This document shows positions 27,255 through 36,927 of a DNA stretch of 64,000 bases, one piece after another. The stretch covers positions 18,585 through 82,584 of the forward strand of contig NZ_JAAFZU010000023.1 in the NCBI RefSeq assembly GCF_018263905.1. Direction: 5' to 3'. The translations under genes and the position numbers were made by a program. The stretch comes from Loktanella sp. SALINAS62. GTDB lineage: Bacteria > Pseudomonadota > Alphaproteobacteria > Rhodobacterales > Rhodobacteraceae. Below the pieces are notes generated by a model that was given only the letters and a program-made list of their open reading frames with translations, did no database searches and was not told the DNA's origin. Each line of letters starts with the position of its first letter. Position 1 is the first letter of the stretch.

Positions 27255-27410
27255 ATGACTATCGAAGTTTTTCTAGCCAGTATGGCTGCCGTGGGACTGG
27301 CAGCGATGTTGATCTATGTCCTGACAAGAGCGCCGGACGGAACGGAAGCACGCAACAGTTCGGTTCGTTCGGATCGTGATGCAAAACCTGCAGTGCGGCG
27401 ACAGGACTGA
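27255..27410 (+). CDS. small single-span membrane protein, unknown function
   Basis: A 51-residue protein with one membrane helix (IEVFLASMAAVGLAAMLIYVL) and a short polar, charged tail rich in Arg and Asp. The ATG at 27255 is preceded by AGAGGC; an upstream ATG at 27222 would fall inside the promoter element. No family is recognised. Placement after the general stress operon and an EcfG-like promoter suggest that it is stress-induced, but this is an inference. A bidirectional terminator follows. Confidence 0.6.
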   Translation: MTIEVFLASMAAVGLAAMLIYVLTRAPDGTEARNSSVRSDRDAKPAVRRQD

Positions 27411-27436
27411 TCGTCACGACCTTCGTCCGAAGCCAA

Positions 27437-27463
27437 AAAAGCCTGCCATAATGGCAGGCTTTT
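27437..27463. terminator. bidirectional hairpin terminator
   Basis: GCCTGCCA (27441-27448) pairs with TGGCAGGC (27452-27459), flanked by A4 on the left and T4 on the right. It lies between the convergent small membrane protein gene and mscL and can serve both. Confidence 0.85.
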
Positions 27464-27486
27464 GGTTTGCGTCAGGCACTATTGTT

Positions 27487-27915
27487 TTACTTGCGAAGAC
27501 TGTCGCGGATGTCCAACAGCACGTCCAGTTGCGACGGTCCGGTTTCAACATCCGGTGCGATGTCATCGGGCCGTTCTGCTGCAGCCTTCAGGCGGTTGAC
27601 CGATTTGACCAGCATGAACACGACGAAAGCAATGATCAAAAAATTGATGCAAGCTGTGATGAACGCGCCATAAGCAAAGATTGCAGCGCCCGTTTCGCGC
27701 GCAGCATCCAGCCCTGTCCCCGTTGCAACATCGCCGGACAGTACGACGTACATCGACGTAAAATCGACACCGCCCAATACCAGCCCAATGATCGGATTGA
27801 TCAGATCACTGACCAGCGACGTCACGATTGCGGTAAATGCCGCCCCGATGATGATACCCACCGCCAGGTCCATGACATTGCCCTTGGCAATGAAGTCCTT
27901 GAATTCTTGTAGCAT
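27487..27915 (-). CDS. mscL: large-conductance mechanosensitive channel MscL
   Basis: MscL (142 residues) is a pentameric pressure-release channel of the inner membrane that opens in hypo-osmotic shock. The N-terminus [26 protein letters not shown] is diagnostic; the second helix is [18 protein letters not shown], followed by the cytoplasmic helix ending LDIRDSLRK. It converges with the small membrane protein gene at a shared terminator. An imperfect EcfG-like sequence (GGAAC-N17-CGAT, 27953-27978, minus strand) lies upstream but is too weak to rely on. Confidence 0.97.
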   Translation of the reverse strand: MLQEFKDFIAKGNVMDLAVGIIIGAAFTAIVTSLVSDLINPIIGLVLGGVDFTSMYVVLSGDVATGTGLDAARETGAAIFAYGAFITACINFLIIAFVVFMLVKSVNRLKAAAERPDDIAPDVETGPSQLDVLLDIRDSLRK

Positions 27916-28040
27916 TATAAATTTTTCCTATGAAGTGATCGGCCCCTCTGCGATCGCCAAAAGGATTAGCCACGTTCCATTACAAAAGAAACAAGTTTTT
28001 GTGAGAGGCCGGTCCGCATCAAACGAATGCCCGCAACGGG

Positions 28041-28487
28041 CTAGGGTTTGGACAGCGTGCCCGTCAGCACATAGCGCAGGATTTCGGCCACCTGTTGCGG
28101 CGTTTCCACCACCGCCAGCGCAGCCGCGTCAATTTCCTTAAGCGCGTGCTGATGATCCGCGCCATGCATCACGACCAGCGACTTGCCCAGCGCAGCGGCC
28201 ATGCCAGCATCAAAAGCCGCATTCCACTGTTTGTACTGGTCCCCAAACCTGACGACCACGATATCAGCGGTTTCGATCCCATGCCGGGTACGGATCGCGT
28301 TCAGCTTGGCCCCTTTGTGGTCGTGCCAAAACTTCTTGGGCTCTGCCCCCATGATGGCAACGCCACAATCATCCGACGCCGCATGATCTGTCACCGGTCC
28401 GGCAAAGTCCACGTCCAGACCCTGCGCTGCCGCAATGATCTGGTCGCGCCAGTCGGTATGGATTTCACCTGAAAGATAAACCTTCAT
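28041..28487 (-). CDS. ytoQ: YtoQ family protein
   Basis: A 148-residue protein with MKVYLSGEIHTDWRDQIIAA, DHAASDDCGVAIMGAEPKKFWHDHKGAKLN and VVVRFGDQYKQWNAAFDAGMAAALGKSLVVMH. This matches the YtoQ family, related to nucleoside 2-deoxyribosyltransferase-like folds, with no firmly established activity. It starts 15 bases after pheT in the same direction, so the two probably share a transcript. Confidence 0.85.
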   Translation of the reverse strand: MKVYLSGEIHTDWRDQIIAAAQGLDVDFAGPVTDHAASDDCGVAIMGAEPKKFWHDHKGAKLNAIRTRHGIETADIVVVRFGDQYKQWNAAFDAGMAAALGKSLVVMHGADHQHALKEIDAAALAVVETPQQVAEILRYVLTGTLSKP

Positions 28488-28502
28488 CGTCGGAACCTTT
28501 CC

Positions 28503-30899
28503 TTAACTGCGCAGGGTGCCGTTCGTGGCTTTGGTCACCTTGGCCACGATCTGGGCCACGACCGCTTCGATCTGTTTGTCGGTCAAAGTGGCGTCCGTGG
28601 GCTGCAAACGGACAGTAAAGGCGAGCGATTTCTTGCCTTCGCCCAGACTGCCGCCGATAAATTCGTCGAACAGACGCACGTCGGCAATCAGGGACTTGTC
28701 CGCGCCAGCTGCGGCATTCAGCAGTGTCTGCGCAGGCACGTCGGCATCGACCACAAAAGCAAAGTCGCGTTCGACCGCCTGCAAATCATTGGCCTGCAGC
28801 GCCGGGCGCGTGTTCGTCTTGGCACGCGGCAACGGCACCTCTGCCGGAAACAAGGTAAAGGCGACCGCCGGTCCCTTGACGCCCAGCGCGGTCAGCACCT
28901 TGGGATGCAGTTCACCGAAGACGCCCAGCACCTTTTTCGGGCCAAGGCAGATCTGGCCGTGACGTCCCGGATGGAACCACGCCGGTCCATCGCGCATCAC
29001 TTGGGTTTTGGCCGGGGCACCGATTGCGGCCAACAGTGCCTCTGCGTCGGCTTTGGCATCGAACAGATCGACGGGTCGCGAAGCACCATGCACATCCTTG
29101 GGACCAGTCCGTCCGATCAGAACACCGGTAACACATGGTGCCTGCTCACCGGGTTCACCGCCGGTGAAGATGTCACCGACCTCGAACAGGGCCATGTCGG
29201 CAATGCCGCGCGCCTGATTGCGGGCTGCAGCCTGCAACAGCCCCGGCAGCAGCGCAGGGCGCATATGTGACATTTCCGAACTGATGGGGTTTTCAAGCCG
29301 CGTTGCATCCGCGCCACCGCCGAACAGCGCAGCAGACGCCGCATCAATGAAACTGTAGGTCACGCATTCGTTGTAGCCCAGCGCCGCCGCCGTGCGTCGT
29401 GCTGCCTGCGCGCGCACCTGCGACGGTGTCAGGACAGGTTTCGGAACACCGGGCTGCGTCCGGGGCAACGGTTTACCCTGCAATTTTGTCAGGGACGCGA
29501 TGCGCGCGACCTCTTCGACAAGGTCGGCTTCGCCCTGCACGTCAGGGCGCCAGCTTGGTACATGCGCCTGATCGCCGTCGATGACAAAGCCCAGCGCGGT
29601 CAGTGTCGCACGTTGCGTATCGGCCGGAATATCCATCCCGACCAGACTGACGACGCGGTCGGTGTCCAGCGTATAGCTGCGCGCCACATCCGGCACGGCA
29701 CCGGCGGTCACCATGTCGCTGGCCTGCCCACCTGCGTGGTCCATGATCATGGCACAGGCATGATCCAGCCCGGTGGGTGTGAACACCGGGTCGATCCCGC
29801 GTTCAAATCGGTAACGCGCGTCAGAGTTGATCTTGAGCGCGCGCCCGGCATAGGCGATTTGCACCGGGTCCCAATAGGCGCTTTCGACAAAGACACGCGT
29901 CGTTTCTGGCGTGCAGCCGGTCGCGTCGCCGCCCATGATCCCCGCGATGCTGACGGGACCGCTGTCGTCTGAAATGACGATTTGGCCTGCCGCAAGCGTA
30001 TATGTCTTTTCATCCAGCGTACGGATTTCTTCGCCACCTTTTGCGCGATGGATGCGCAGATCGCCCGACAGCTTATCGGCATCAAAGACATGCAGCGGGC
30101 GATTCAGGTCATAAGTGTAGAAATTCGTCACATCGACTAAAAAGCTGATGGGTCGCAGCCCGATGGATTTCAGGCGCTGCTGCAACCAGTCCGGTGACGG
30201 GCCGTTCGTAACACCTTCGATCAGACGCCCGCAGAACACAGGACAGCCATCAGACGTATCCTCTGCGATCATGACGCCGACCGCGGGTGTGCCCTTGCCC
30301 TGCACAGGCAGTTCCGGCAGGGGCCGCAGCGTACCAATCCCCCGTGCCGCCAGATCGCGGGCCACGCCGCGAACGCCCAGCGCATCGGGACGGTTCGGCG
30401 TAATCGCAATTTCGATGACAGGATCGACGCGGGCCGGGTCGTTCTGCGCCAGCCAGTCGGCAAAGCTTTGGCCGACATCGCCGCTTGCCAATTCGATGAT
30501 GCCGTCGTGTTCTTCGGACAACTCCAGTTCGCGCTCTGACGCCATCATGCCAAAGCTTTCGATCCCGCGGATTTTGCCGACCCCGATGGTCGTATCGATG
30601 CCCGGCACATAGACGCCCGGATGGGCCACCACGACCGTGATCCCGGCCCGCGCATTGGGCGCGCCGCAGATGATCTGCTGGGTGCCATCGCGGGTGTCCA
30701 CCTGACAGACCTGCAACTTGTCGGCGTCAGGGTGTTTTTCCGCCGACAGCACATGGCCGATGGTGAAATCGCGCAAACGCTCTGCCGGATTTTCGACACC
30801 TTCAACCTCGAGCCCGAGATCGGTCAGCGTCTCGGCGATCACCTCGACAGAGGCATCGGTGTCCAGATGGGTTTTCAACCACGACAAAGAAAATTTCAC
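28503..30899 (-). CDS. pheT: phenylalanyl-tRNA synthetase beta subunit
   Basis: PheT (798 residues) forms the alpha2-beta2 enzyme that charges tRNA-Phe. N-terminal EMAP-like tRNA-binding region (about 38-150: VCQVDTRDGTQQIICGAPNAR), B3/B4 editing region (YTYDLNRPLHVFDADKL), B5 (RTLDEKTYTL and downstream) and the C-terminal anticodon-binding fold (FTVRLQPTDATLTDKQIE) are all visible. The start is the GTG at 30897-30899 after AGGGGA; the frame extends 46 codons upstream without similarity. The alpha subunit gene pheS is not in this window. Confidence 0.97.
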   Translation of the reverse strand: MKFSLSWLKTHLDTDASVEVIAETLTDLGLEVEGVENPAERLRDFTIGHVLSAEKHPDADKLQVCQVDTRDGTQQIICGAPNARAGITVVVAHPGVYVPGIDTTIGVGKIRGIESFGMMASERELELSEEHDGIIELASGDVGQSFADWLAQNDPARVDPVIEIAITPNRPDALGVRGVARDLAARGIGTLRPLPELPVQGKGTPAVGVMIAEDTSDGCPVFCGRLIEGVTNGPSPDWLQQRLKSIGLRPISFLVDVTNFYTYDLNRPLHVFDADKLSGDLRIHRAKGGEEIRTLDEKTYTLAAGQIVISDDSGPVSIAGIMGGDATGCTPETTRVFVESAYWDPVQIAYAGRALKINSDARYRFERGIDPVFTPTGLDHACAMIMDHAGGQASDMVTAGAVPDVARSYTLDTDRVVSLVGMDIPADTQRATLTALGFVIDGDQAHVPSWRPDVQGEADLVEEVARIASLTKLQGKPLPRTQPGVPKPVLTPSQVRAQAARRTAAALGYNECVTYSFIDAASAALFGGGADATRLENPISSEMSHMRPALLPGLLQAAARNQARGIADMALFEVGDIFTGGEPGEQAPCVTGVLIGRTGPKDVHGASRPVDLFDAKADAEALLAAIGAPAKTQVMRDGPAWFHPGRHGQICLGPKKVLGVFGELHPKVLTALGVKGPAVAFTLFPAEVPLPRAKTNTRPALQANDLQAVERDFAFVVDADVPAQTLLNAAAGADKSLIADVRLFDEFIGGSLGEGKKSLAFTVRLQPTDATLTDKQIEAVVAQIVAKVTKATNGTLRS

Positions 30900-31153
30900 G
30901 GATCCGGTCCCCTGATTGGCACAATGCATGGCTGTCCTAGCCCATCGCGTCGCGGGGGAAAAGCCGGACCGGCAAACCAACGCCAAGGAGCGTGTCTGAC
31001 CCAAAGTCGCAGCGTACAGCACGCACCTTCGCTGCAACCCATGCCGTTAGAAGAAATCGCCATATAAACAGCCAATTTTGGCCACCGTTAACGCATAAGC
31101 AAAGGTCGCTTGCGCATAGTCATCCGGTCGTCAAATTATAAAAAGCACGTTCC

Positions 31154-32776
31154 ATGGCAACAACATTCGAAGTCATCTATCTTGGCCAGCTGGCGATTAT
31201 AGATTCCGAACAGAACAACGAAGAGACTGCGGAAAACGCAGACGCCCTTGCCGGGCCGACTGCCATTTATGGATCAGAAACCGATCCGCTGTATAATCAG
31301 ATCGGCACGCTGACACCCGAACGCCTGCTGGAAGACGACAACGATTCATACGATGTCGACAACGTGGGTGGTTACGACAGCTTTAGCATCGACGGCGGCT
31401 CTGCACAGCTTTTCGATGCGGTCGCGATATACAATGCGACGATCACATATATCGACGGAACGACAGCCGATATCACAGCCGTGGTATTTCAGGACGTCAA
31501 CGGAAACACCTACCTTGCCCCGGAACTGACGCTTAACAGCGATCAGGCGGCACTGACCGCCATGCCGATCATGTCGCTGCAACTGGTTTCAGTCGCCAGC
31601 TATACCGGTGATTTTGTCGGCGGGTCCAGCACCGGCGACATGGATGCCGACCGGATCGCGGGCGATTTCAAGGCACCGGTCGATGGCGCGGAAATCGGCG
31701 AAAGCATGACAGTCGGTTATACGGATGCCGATGGCGACAAGGTCACCGAAGAAAACGATCTGATTTTTGCCAATGGCGGCGACGATACCGTCGACGCGGG
31801 CGGCGGGAACGATACGATTTACGGGGGCACCGGCAACGACACGCTGACCGGCGGCAGCGGCGACGATAAGCTTTTTGGCGGGTCGGGAAACGACACACTG
31901 ACCGGGGGCACCGGCAACGACACATTCGGCTTTGACCGGTCCGGCGGGGATGATGTTGTCACCGATTTCGATCTGGGCGACGCCGACGGTGACGGGTTTT
32001 ACAACGACCAACTGGACGTATCAGCGCTACGGAATCTGGATGGCAGCCCCGTCAGCGCGTTCGATGTTACTGTGTTGGACGACGGAAACGGCAATGCGGT
32101 TTTGGTCTTTCCCGAGGGCGAAACCATCGTCTTGCAGGGGGTGGCCCCCGCTCAGATGGCGACCGCCGGGCAACGCTTTCTGGCAGGCATACCTTGCTTT
32201 ACCGTTGGCACCTTGATCATGACGCCCCTCGGCCATGTCCCCGTCGAAACATTACGCCCCGGTGATCTGGTCGACACCATGGACAACGGACCGAAACCAT
32301 TGATCTGGGTCGGTCGCCGTGATCTGGACGCCACTGCCCTGACAGAAAATCCGAAACTGCGCCCTGTCCTTATTCAAGACGGCGCATTCGGAAACACCGC
32401 TCCGCTTATTGTGTCGCCACAGCATGCCATTTTGACACGGTCCGCAGATAGCGGCGATCAGCAGCTTGTCCGCGCGACCCATCTGGCCCGGATGGACGGC
32501 GGTACTGTCCGTATCGCGCGTGGGAAACGGCACGTCAGCTATATCCATATCATGTTCGAACGCCATCAGCTTGTTAAATCAAACGGCATCTGGACCGAAA
32601 GCTTTTTTCCCGGCCCACAAGCGCTGGCCATGATGAAGACGCCGGAAATACTGGAATTATTTTCGCTGTTTCCGGAACTGAACTTTGGGGCCGTGCAGGC
32701 CTTTGGCCCGACAGCCCGCCCGGTCGTACGGCGCAAGGATTTGCCAGACAATCTGGCACGGATGCAGATGTGTTGA
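31154..32776 (+). CDS. RTX-repeat protein with C-terminal Hint domain
   Basis: A 540-residue secreted-type protein. An acidic N-terminal region (about 1-200) of unknown fold is followed by six RTX-like nonapeptides (about 205-262; e.g. [17 protein letters not shown]) that should bind calcium, then a Hint domain (about 347-500) starting [21 protein letters not shown] with Cys348 as the self-cleavage nucleophile and SPQHAIL as the His-containing block. Such RTX-Hint proteins are common in Rhodobacteraceae and probably leave through type I secretion; no secretion genes are nearby. Autoprocessing is inferred. Target is unknown. Confidence 0.88.
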   Translation: MATTFEVIYLGQLAIIDSEQNNEETAENADALAGPTAIYGSETDPLYNQIGTLTPERLLEDDNDSYDVDNVGGYDSFSIDGGSAQLFDAVAIYNATITYIDGTTADITAVVFQDVNGNTYLAPELTLNSDQAALTAMPIMSLQLVSVASYTGDFVGGSSTGDMDADRIAGDFKAPVDGAEIGESMTVGYTDADGDKVTEENDLIFANGGDDTVDAGGGNDTIYGGTGNDTLTGGSGDDKLFGGSGNDTLTGGTGNDTFGFDRSGGDDVVTDFDLGDADGDGFYNDQLDVSALRNLDGSPVSAFDVTVLDDGNGNAVLVFPEGETIVLQGVAPAQMATAGQRFLAGIPCFTVGTLIMTPLGHVPVETLRPGDLVDTMDNGPKPLIWVGRRDLDATALTENPKLRPVLIQDGAFGNTAPLIVSPQHAILTRSADSGDQQLVRATHLARMDGGTVRIARGKRHVSYIHIMFERHQLVKSNGIWTESFFPGPQALAMMKTPEILELFSLFPELNFGAVQAFGPTARPVVRRKDLPDNLARMQMC

Positions 32777-32806
32777 TCCGATCGCCCGAAATTAACCGAT
32801 GAACCT

Positions 32807-33775
32807 TTACAGCCAGCCGCGATATTTGAAGTAAAGATAGGGCAGGATGGCCGCCGCGATCATCAACCCGATCGCAAAAGGATAGCCGAACAGCCAAGAC
32901 AATTCAGGCATGTATTCAAAGTTCATGCCATAAATCGAAGCGATGAGTGTCGGCGGCAGGAAGATCACGGCAACAACCGAAAAAATCTTGATCGTCGCGT
33001 TCTGTTCGATGTTGATCATGCCAAGGCTGGCGTCGAGCATGAAGGTGATTTTTTGCGATAAAAAGCCGGAATGATCGGTAAGCGAGCGCGCGTCCCGCGA
33101 AAGCGTCTTGATACGCTCACGCAAATCTGGCCCAAGTCCGCGTTCCGACGCGACATGACCAAGGAACCCCGCCAACCGTTCAAGCGTGATCAGGCTGTCC
33201 CTGATGTGCGAATTCAGATCCCCCTTGCGCCCGATCTTTTCTAGAACGCCTTGGAAATTCCGACGCACAGACGTTGTGTCAGACTTACGAAAGATACTCG
33301 CAGATATCGCGTCGATATCACGCCCCGCCCGTTCCAGAACATCGGCCAGCCTGTCTATAATGACCTCAAGCAGGCCAACCAGAACAGTATCCGCATCCGG
33401 CAGCTTCATCGCGGTCTTGCGTGCCTGGGTCGGAAATGTCGTAAAGGCGCGGGGATCGTGATAGCGCACTGTGATCAACTGCTTGCCGGACAGGATGAAC
33501 GAAACGGGGGCCATCTCGGGATCGTCATCATCGGTTTGTGCCGGCAGTATCGCCGTCATGAACGATGACTCGTTCTCCCGGTAAAGACGTGACGAAACCT
33601 CGATCTCCTCCATGTCGGCACGGTCCGGAATAGTGATCCCAAGGCGGTCGCCCAGCGTAGCAACCTCTTCAGGGCTCGGGCTCACAAGATCAATCCAGGT
33701 GGCGTCAAAGTCTGGTGTTTCGTCAATATCGCCGGGCTGCAGTCGGTTCTGGACGGTGTTGAATATGCGGATCAT
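32807..33775 (-). CDS. CorA family magnesium/cobalt transporter
   Basis: A 322-residue CorA protein. A long soluble N-terminal domain (with VTVRYHDPRAFTTF-like strand) leads through coiled-coil helices to two C-terminal membrane segments (FSVVAVIFLPPTLIASI and GYPFAIGLMIAAAILPYLYF). The pore signature YGMNFEYMPEL is present between them. CorA pentamers conduct Mg2+ into the cell. The ATG at 33773-33775 matches the usual start IRIFNTVQNR; an upstream frame adds 28 unrelated residues. It converges with the RTX-Hint gene. Confidence 0.94.
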   Translation of the reverse strand: MIRIFNTVQNRLQPGDIDETPDFDATWIDLVSPSPEEVATLGDRLGITIPDRADMEEIEVSSRLYRENESSFMTAILPAQTDDDDPEMAPVSFILSGKQLITVRYHDPRAFTTFPTQARKTAMKLPDADTVLVGLLEVIIDRLADVLERAGRDIDAISASIFRKSDTTSVRRNFQGVLEKIGRKGDLNSHIRDSLITLERLAGFLGHVASERGLGPDLRERIKTLSRDARSLTDHSGFLSQKITFMLDASLGMINIEQNATIKIFSVVAVIFLPPTLIASIYGMNFEYMPELSWLFGYPFAIGLMIAAAILPYLYFKYRGWL

Positions 33776-34149
33776 GCGTTTCTTTGCCTTATCGCAGTGA
33801 ATTTCTGACCTCGTCCGCGCGCCGCCATGCGAAAGGTGGCGCACAGAGCAGCGACGCAATCATCAACAGGGCTGTTATTGATCGCTGACACGCGCAACGC
33901 GCACTGTTGCAAAGGTCATAAAGCCATCTTGAACCCAAGTGTGAGACTCGATGACGTTGCCAACCGCGCGTCTAATCCGTGACCCTGAAAAAGCCCGACC
34001 CTTGGGGGATCGGGCCGGGTTACTGCAAGCGTCGCTTCGATTACCGCGATCTGATATGGGCGCGACCCAAGGAAGTCAGGCACACGGTTGGAAAAACCAG
34101 CACTCTTTCGCTGCCAGGGCGCTGATGAAAAGCAACGCGCACTTTACGC
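33776..34149. other. 374-base gap with no recognised gene
   Basis: Both strands were read. There is no convincing coding frame or known structured RNA. The left half is upstream of corA and presumably holds its promoter. A minus-strand terminator lies at 33988-34015, about 135 bases beyond the stop of the zinc-ribbon gene, so that transcript has a long 3' end that could hold a small RNA. I see no other repeat or element. Confidence 0.5.
33988..34015 (-). terminator. Rho-independent terminator, minus strand
   Basis: On the minus strand GCCCGA-TCCCCC-AAGGG-TCGGGC forms a stem (arms 34010-34015 and 33993-33998, plus inner GGG/CCC pairs), followed by TTTTT (33992-33988). It probably ends the transcript from the zinc-ribbon gene at 34150-34476. 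Confidence 0.7.
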
Positions 34150-34476
34150 TTAGAAGTCGAACAGTTCGCCCAGAAAGCCCTTTCGCTTTTTCTCGTGGCC
34201 GTATCCGCCCTGATAGCGACGCCTGTCATCTTCACTTCGTCGATCATCGTCGTATCGACCCTCGGCGCGCCGGGGCGCCTCTTGCGGTGCAGCCGGAGGC
34301 CGTGATTGGGCGGAGGCACGCTCGATGATCTTGTCAAGTTCGCCCCGGTCGAGCCACACACCGCGGCATTGCGGACAATAATCGATTTCGACGCCGGAAC
34401 GGTCCGTCATGACAAGTTCGGTTCCGTCAAGTGGGCATTTCAAGATGCGGTCCTCCATAACTATCTGGGTTTTCAT
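34150..34476 (-). CDS. TFIIB-type zinc-ribbon protein
   Basis: A 108-residue protein with a TFIIB-like zinc ribbon: CPLDGTEL, then YCPQCRGVWLDRGELDKII, giving the four metal-binding cysteines. The remainder is a low-complexity Arg/Asp/Tyr-rich tail ending HEKKRKGFLGELFDF. The family (zf-TFIIB) is common in bacteria and its function is unknown. Start is uncertain: ATGs at 34474-34476 and 34456-34458 both lack a good ribosome-binding site; I give the longer form. Confidence 0.82.
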   Translation of the reverse strand: MKTQIVMEDRILKCPLDGTELVMTDRSGVEIDYCPQCRGVWLDRGELDKIIERASAQSRPPAAPQEAPRRAEGRYDDDRRSEDDRRRYQGGYGHEKKRKGFLGELFDF

Positions 34477-34611
34477 CTGGTTATAAAAAGCGCGTTTTCA
34501 AGCATGGCCCGCCTGATCCGGGCCACGTCGCTGCCGCATAGGCCAGCATGGGGGCCGACATTTTACGGCAAACTTCGGCAAGACGCGCGGTCCTTTCAGG
34601 GGGTGCACAGT

Positions 34612-36927
34612 TCAGCGGTCATCACTCCAGCGCCACTCCTTGATCTCTGGAAGGTCCTCGCCGGTGCGATGGCTCCAGTCATGCTGCCGTTGCCGCATTT
34701 CGTTCACGTAGCCGCGCAAAGCATCAGCCGCATGACCGCTTCGCCCTGCTCTGTCCAAAGCGTCGAGGGCAATCGTGAAGCGATCAATCCCGTTCATCGC
34801 CGTCATGTTAAACGGCGTCGTGGTCGTGCCCTTTTCGCGGTAGCCGTTGACGTGGAACAGATGGTGGCCAGCGCGGCGATACGTCAGCTCGTGGATCAGC
34901 CCAGGATAGCCGTGATGATTAAAGATCACCGGCGCATCGGTGCCAAAGACAGCGTCGAAGCGGTCGTCGCTCGCGCCATCAGGGTTCTGACTGGGCGGCT
35001 GAAGCGCCATCAGGTCAACGACGTTGACGAAGCGCAGCGCCATATCCGGCAAGAACCGCCGCAAGAGTGTCACCGCCGCCAGTGCCTCCAGCGTCGGCAC
35101 GTCTCCGGCTGCGGCTATAACCGCCTCAGGCTTGTGATCGTTCGCAGCCCAGTCCCAGATTCCAAAGCCTGCCGACAGGTGGGCACGCGCGGCATCAAGC
35201 GGCAGCCACTGCGGCTCTTGCTGCTTGCCAGCGACGATGCAGTTCGCGCGGTCAGTGGTCGCCATGACCTGTTCCACCACGGCCAGCAGGGAATTCGCGT
35301 CGGGCGGCAGGTAGAGCCGAACCATTTCGGCACCCTTGGTCGCAAGATGATCAAGGAATCCGGGGTCCTGATGGGTAAATCCATTATGCTCCTGCCGCCA
35401 CACATGGCTCGATAGTAGCCAGTTCAGCGATGGGATCGGCGCCCGCCATCCCGTCTCTTTTGCCTCACGCATCCACTTGATGTGCTGGTTGGCCATCGAA
35501 CCGACGATATGGATAAAGGCCTCGTAGGAGTTAAAGAGGCCATGCCGCCCGGTCAGCAGGTAGCCTTCCAACCAACCTTGGCACAGATGTTCTGACAGCA
35601 CTTCCATGACCCGGCCTTGGGGCGACAGCGCAGCGTCCGTATCGCGCACCGGACCGGGTGCGAAACGCGGCGAAGCGTCAAAAACGGCGTTAAGCTTGTT
35701 GGATTCGGTCTCGTCCGGCCCGAACAGGCGGAAGTTGCGCGGATTGCGCCGCATCAGGTCGGCCAGCCAGTGGCCCAGAACGGTCGTGGCGCTGCCATTT
35801 ACGGCACCCGGCGCATCGAACGTCAGGGCGTGGTCCTCTGCCCGCGGCAGGTCCAACGGCACAGTCAGCCGCCCACCGTCCGCATGGGGTGTCGCGCCGA
35901 GCCTGCGACCGCCTTCGGGGACCAGCGTCAAGACCTGCGGCGAGGGCCGACCCTCTGGAAACAAGTCATCGGGGCGGTAGCGGCGCAGCCACTCCTCTAA
36001 CTGGCGCAGATGCGGCCCTTCTTCGCGCGGCACATCCAAGGGGACCTGATGGGCGCGAAAGGTTCCCTCGACCTGCTGGCCGTCGACATCTTGCGGTCCG
36101 GTCCAGCCCTTGGGGCTGCGCAGGACGATCATTGGCGGCCGCCCTTCTCCATCGCGCACAATGCGGGCGTGGGCATCAAGGCAAGCGTCCATCGCTGCGG
36201 CCATGTCGCGATGCATCTGTTCCGGCGCGTCGCCTTCGACAAAGATTGGCTGCCAGCCGTAGCCGTGGAACAGGGCGTCGATTTCTTCTCGCGCCATCCG
36301 CCCCAACAGCGTCGGTGCGGCGATACGATAGCCGTTCAGGTGCAGCACAGGCAGGACGAAACCGTCGCGTCCGGGGCGCAGGAAACGGTGGGAATGCCAG
36401 CTCGTCGCCAGCGCACCGGTCTCGGCCTCTCCGTCGCCGATGGCGCAGAGCACCGTCAGGTCCGGGCTGTCAAAGGCCGCACCGGTCGCGTGGGCCAGCG
36501 CATAGCCAAGCTCACCCCCTTCGTGGATAGAGCCCGGCGTGGGCGCGGCGGCATGAGAGGGAACGCCCCCGGGAAACGAAAACTGCCGGAACAGCGCGCG
36601 CATCCCATCCGCGTCCTGCGGCACGTCGGAATGACGCTCGCTATAAGAGCCGTCGAGCCAGGCACCGGCCACCATTGCGGGGCCGCCGTGGCCGGGACCG
36701 GCGACGAAAAGCATATCAAGACCCCGTTCGATGATGACCCGGTTCGCATGCGCCTGCATGAATGTCAGGCCCGGCGTGGTGCCCCAGTGGCCCAACTGGC
36801 GGGCTTTTATATCTTCGGGCGCTAGCGGCCGCATCAAAAGCGGATTGTCCATCAGATAGATCTGCCCGACTGACAGGTAGTTGGCCGCGCGCCACCAGGC
36901 GTCGACGGCGGAAAGATCAATGCGCAT
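34612..36927 (-). CDS. xfp: phosphoketolase (xylulose 5-phosphate/fructose 6-phosphate)
   Basis: A 771-residue thiamine diphosphate enzyme that splits xylulose 5-phosphate (or fructose 6-phosphate) with phosphate to acetyl phosphate and glyceraldehyde 3-phosphate (or erythrose 4-phosphate). Diagnostic stretches are AANYLSVGQIYLMDNPLL near residue 17, HWGTTPGL, GPGHGGPAMV, EGGELGYALAHATGAAFD, the ThDP site GDGEAETGAL, and NHHGYPGLIHELTYRRAGH near the C-terminus. Length is typical. It overlaps acetate kinase upstream by 11 bases, so acetyl phosphate can go directly to acetate and ATP. Confidence 0.97.
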   Translation of the reverse strand: MRIDLSAVDAWWRAANYLSVGQIYLMDNPLLMRPLAPEDIKARQLGHWGTTPGLTFMQAHANRVIIERGLDMLFVAGPGHGGPAMVAGAWLDGSYSERHSDVPQDADGMRALFRQFSFPGGVPSHAAAPTPGSIHEGGELGYALAHATGAAFDSPDLTVLCAIGDGEAETGALATSWHSHRFLRPGRDGFVLPVLHLNGYRIAAPTLLGRMAREEIDALFHGYGWQPIFVEGDAPEQMHRDMAAAMDACLDAHARIVRDGEGRPPMIVLRSPKGWTGPQDVDGQQVEGTFRAHQVPLDVPREEGPHLRQLEEWLRRYRPDDLFPEGRPSPQVLTLVPEGGRRLGATPHADGGRLTVPLDLPRAEDHALTFDAPGAVNGSATTVLGHWLADLMRRNPRNFRLFGPDETESNKLNAVFDASPRFAPGPVRDTDAALSPQGRVMEVLSEHLCQGWLEGYLLTGRHGLFNSYEAFIHIVGSMANQHIKWMREAKETGWRAPIPSLNWLLSSHVWRQEHNGFTHQDPGFLDHLATKGAEMVRLYLPPDANSLLAVVEQVMATTDRANCIVAGKQQEPQWLPLDAARAHLSAGFGIWDWAANDHKPEAVIAAAGDVPTLEALAAVTLLRRFLPDMALRFVNVVDLMALQPPSQNPDGASDDRFDAVFGTDAPVIFNHHGYPGLIHELTYRRAGHHLFHVNGYREKGTTTTPFNMTAMNGIDRFTIALDALDRAGRSGHAADALRGYVNEMRQRQHDWSHRTGEDLPEIKEWRWSDDR

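Noticed and set aside
27953..27978. EcfG-like sequence GGAAC-N17-CGAT upstream of mscL (minus strand)
   Set aside because: The -10 element has a mismatch at a conserved position; mscL could be stress-regulated but the sequence does not show it.
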